Source of the DNA: Deltaproteobacteria bacterium
GTDB taxonomy: Bacteria; Desulfobacterota; Binatia; UTPRO1
Assembly: GCA_020852955.1 (NCBI GenBank)
Contig: JADYZW010000064.1
Location: 1 to 64,000 of the forward strand
DNA: 64,000 bases
Direction of reading: 5' to 3'
In this document: piece by piece, positions 61,671 through 64,000 of the stretch
Layout: every line of letters starts with the position of its first letter
How positions within the stretch are numbered: the stretch's first letter is position 1
Program-made: the position numbers and the translations under genes
The notes under the pieces: model-generated
Told to the model about the DNA's origin: nothing
Seen by the model: the letters and a program-made list of their open reading frames with translations, nothing else
The model's database searches: none

Positions 61671-64000
61671 ACGACGAGGCTGACGAGCCGCCCCGGAACG
61701 ACATGCGTCTTCCGGACCGGCTTGCCGGCGATCTGCGCCTGGACCTTCGGATCGGCGAGCGCGCGGACGAGCAGCTCGTCTTCCGCCGTGTCGGGCGCGG
61801 CGGTGAAGCGTCCCCGGACCTTGCCGTTCACCTGCACCACCATCTCGACCTCGTCCTGGACGAGCGCGGCCTCGTCCGCCTCGGGCCATGGCGCCGCCGC
61901 GAGCGGTCGCCCGTCGCCGATCTCCTCCCAGATCTCGCTGGCGATGTGCGGAACGAAGGGCGCGAGCAGGAGGATCGTGACGCGCACCGCCTCGACGATC
62001 GCCGCCCCGAGGCCGTCATCCGCGGGCGCCTCCTCCCGTATGCGCTCCGCGTAGCCGTTCACGAGCTCCATCACCGCCGCGACCGCGGTGTTGAAGTGAC
62101 TCCGCCGCTCCACGTCCTCCGTCACGCGCGCGATCGTCTTGTGCGTGAGACGGCGCAGGACGCGCGCATCGGCGCTCGGCGCCGCGGAGCCCGCCGCCGG
62201 AGCCCCCGCGAGCCAGCCACGCCCGCGCGCCACGATGCGCCAGATCCGGTGGAGGAAGCGCGACGCGCCCTCGACGCCCTGATCGCTCCACTCGAGGTCC
62301 CGCTCGGGAGGCGCCGCGAAGATCGAGAACAGGCGCGCCGTGTCGGCGCCGTACCGCTCGACGAGGTAGTCGGGGTCGACGACGTTCCCCTTCGACTTGC
62401 TCATCTTCGCGCCGTCCTTGATGACCATGCCCTGCGTCAGCAGATTCCCGAAGGGTTCGAGCGACTCGCCCGGCTCCTCCCAATCGGGGATCTCGCCGAG
62501 ATCGCGCAAGACCTTCGTAAAGAAGCGGGCGTACAAGAGGTGCAGCACCGCGTGCTCGACGCCGCCGACGTACTGGTCCACGGGCAGCCAGTACCGGATC
62601 GCCTCACCGTCGAAGGCCCGCGCCGCCTCGCCCGGCGCCGTGTAGCGCAGGAAGTACCACGACGATTCCATGAACGTATCGAAGGTGTCGGTCTCGCGGC
62701 GCGCCTCGCGCCCGCACGTCGGACACGACGTGCGCACGAAGTGCTCCAGCTTTGCGAGCGGCGACCCCCCCGATCCGGTGAACTCGGCGTCGACCGGCAG
62801 CACGACCGGCAGCTCCGCGTCCGGCACCGGAACGATGCCGCACGCATCGCAATAGACGACCGGAATGGGCGCGCCCCAATACCGCTGCCGCGAGACGCCC
62901 CAGTCGCGCAGGCGGTACTGCGTCGCCGCGCGCCCGAAGCCGCGCGCTTCCGCGGCCGCCGTGATCCGCGCCTTCGCCTCGTCGCTCGTGAGGCCGTCGA
63001 ACTCGCCCGACCCGACGAGGCGACCCGGCCCTTCGTGCGCCGCGGGCATGTGGGTCGGATCGAGCGGCGGCTCACCCTCCGGCTGCACGACGAGCTTCTT
63101 TGGGATCCCGTGCGTTCCGGCGAACTCGAAATCGCGCTGATCGTGACACGGCACCGCCATGACCGCACCCGCGCCGTAGGCCATGAGCACGAAGCTCGCG
63201 GCGTAGATCGGGAGACGCTCGCCCGTCAGGGGATGGCGACAATACGCCCCGATGAACACGCCGTCCTTCCCCTCGGCGCGCTCCTCCGGCGTCTTCGCCC
63301 GCACCTCGCGCACGAACGCATCGACCGCCGCCTCCTGCGCCGTACCGCGCGACAAGGCGGCGACGAGCGGATGCTCGACGGCGAGGCTGACGAAGGTGGC
63401 GCCGAACACCGTGTCGGGGCGCGTCGTGAAGACCAGGATTTCGCCCTCTCGTCCTTCGAGCGCGAACCGAAGCTCCGCGCCGACGCTCCGACCGATCCAG
63501 TGCCGCTGCATCACCAGCACCTTCTCGGGCCAGCCGGCCAGGCGGTCGCAGCCCGCGAGCAGCTCGTCGGCGTACGCGGTGATGCGGAGGAACCACTGCT
63601 CGAGATCGCGCTCGCGGACGCTCGACTCGCAGCGCCAGCACTTCCCGTCCTCGACCTGCTCGTTCGCGAGGACGGTCTGGCAGCGCTCGCACCAGTTGAC
63701 GATCGACTTCTTGCGGTAGGCCAGACCGCGCTCCAGCATCGCGAGGAAGAAGCGCTGCTCCCAGCGGTAGTAGCCGGGATCGCAGGTCGCGAGCTCGCGC
63801 CGCCAGTCGTAGCTGAATCCCATGCGCCGCAGCTGCGCGCGCATGTACGCGATGTTGTCGCGTGTCCACTCGGCCGGATGCGCGCCGCGCTCGATCGCGG
63901 CGTTCTCCGCGGGCATCCCGAAGGCGTCCCAGCCGATCGGGTGCATCACATTGAAGCCGCGCATGCGCCGCTGTCGCGCGATCACGTCGCCGATCGTGTA
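61667..64000 (-). CDS. leuS: leucyl-tRNA synthetase (5' end outside window)
   Basis: About 777 residues visible; the N-terminal 40 or so with the HIGH motif lie outside the window. The first visible residues YTIGDVIAR followed by [19 protein letters not shown] are diagnostic. Zinc-site cysteines ([12 protein letters not shown]), the editing domain with [13 protein letters not shown], and the second signature KMSKSKGN are present, followed by the anticodon-binding region. Editing residues appear intact. It charges tRNA-Leu. Confidence 0.97.
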   Translation of the reverse strand, partial: YTIGDVIARQRRMRGFNVMHPIGWDAFGMPAENAAIERGAHPAEWTRDNIAYMRAQLRRMGFSYDWRRELATCDPGYYRWEQRFFLAMLERGLAYRKKSIVNWCERCQTVLANEQVEDGKCWRCESSVRERDLEQWFLRITAYADELLAGCDRLAGWPEKVLVMQRHWIGRSVGAELRFALEGREGEILVFTTRPDTVFGATFVSLAVEHPLVAALSRGTAQEAAVDAFVREVRAKTPEERAEGKDGVFIGAYCRHPLTGERLPIYAASFVLMAYGAGAVMAVPCHDQRDFEFAGTHGIPKKLVVQPEGEPPLDPTHMPAAHEGPGRLVGSGEFDGLTSDEAKARITAAAEARGFGRAATQYRLRDWGVSRQRYWGAPIPVVYCDACGIVPVPDAELPVVLPVDAEFTGSGGSPLAKLEHFVRTSCPTCGREARRETDTFDTFMESSWYFLRYTAPGEAARAFDGEAIRYWLPVDQYVGGVEHAVLHLLYARFFTKVLRDLGEIPDWEEPGESLEPFGNLLTQGMVIKDGAKMSKSKGNVVDPDYLVERYGADTARLFSIFAAPPERDLEWSDQGVEGASRFLHRIWRIVARGRGWLAGAPAAGSAAPSADARVLRRLTHKTIARVTEDVERRSHFNTAVAAVMELVNGYAERIREEAPADDGLGAAIVEAVRVTILLLAPFVPHIASEIWEEIGDGRPLAAAPWPEADEAALVQDEVEMVVQVNGKVRGRFTAAPDTAEDELLVRALADPKVQAQIAGKPVRKTHVVPGRLVSLVV

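Overview
The window is about 70% GC by eye, gene-dense, and free of rRNA, insertion sequences, phage genes or CRISPR. Its gene content points to a Gram-negative, probably didermic bacterium of the broad deltaproteobacterial radiation: LptE, MurJ, lytic transglycosylase, lipoprotein-type and periplasmic proteins, DUF4124 proteins and a Cys-rich secreted protein of myxobacterial/Binatota flavour. A probable F420-type LLM oxidoreductase fits such lineages. The phylum is my inference and could be wrong; nothing in the window is a decisive taxonomic marker.

Layout. 1-9.5 kb (minus) is a surface-glycan cluster. It holds a GH-GT2 fusion, an ABC exporter, three tandem paralogous GT-B-like glycosyltransferases and an inactive-transglutaminase membrane protein that runs off the edge; most genes are joined by 4-bp overlaps. 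9.7-22 kb mixes a Cys-rich secreted protein, tRNA-Cys/tRNA-Leu, DUF4124 protein, LLM oxidoreductase, UDG, oligoendopeptidase F, patatin, tRNA-Gly, pgsA and a lytic transglycosylase. 22-40.2 kb (minus) is one long colinear housekeeping array, rimP-nusA-ylxR-infB-DUF503-rbfA-truB-rpsO-pnp-M16-purB-purS-purQ-purL-purF-nadB, which joins translation and RNA genes to purine and NAD synthesis. A terminator at 40.35 kb separates it from the unit small membrane protein-yqeY-greA-acyl-CoA ligase.

43.7-47.9 kb (plus) carries comF, a methyltransferase, purM, purN and an LPG-synthase-TM/flippase-like protein, so the purine pathway is split between two loci. 47.9-54.9 kb is the most unusual region. A divergent pair of promoters drives, on one side, a two-domain CDP-alcohol phosphotransferase with a variant motif. 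On the other side it drives a tightly overlapping six-gene operon: HAD phosphatase, nucleotidyltransferase, ATP-grasp, class III aminotransferase, Gfo/Idh dehydrogenase and a second two-domain CDP-alcohol phosphotransferase. I read this as a candidate pathway for an unrecognised amino-alcohol or cyclitol phosphodiester, such as a lipid headgroup or osmolyte. 55-64 kb holds an alpha/beta hydrolase, a GcvR-like ACT protein, glutaredoxin, mazG, murJ, rpsT, holA, lptE and the 3' part of leuS.

A window-wide regulatory pattern stands out. At about ten first-of-unit genes a sigma70-like -35/-10 pair with 17-18 bp spacing places the -10 box only 6-10 nt before the start codon, with no Shine-Dalgarno, as expected for leaderless mRNAs. 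Genes inside units, and some heads, have ordinary Shine-Dalgarno sequences. The boxes were found by eye and need testing.
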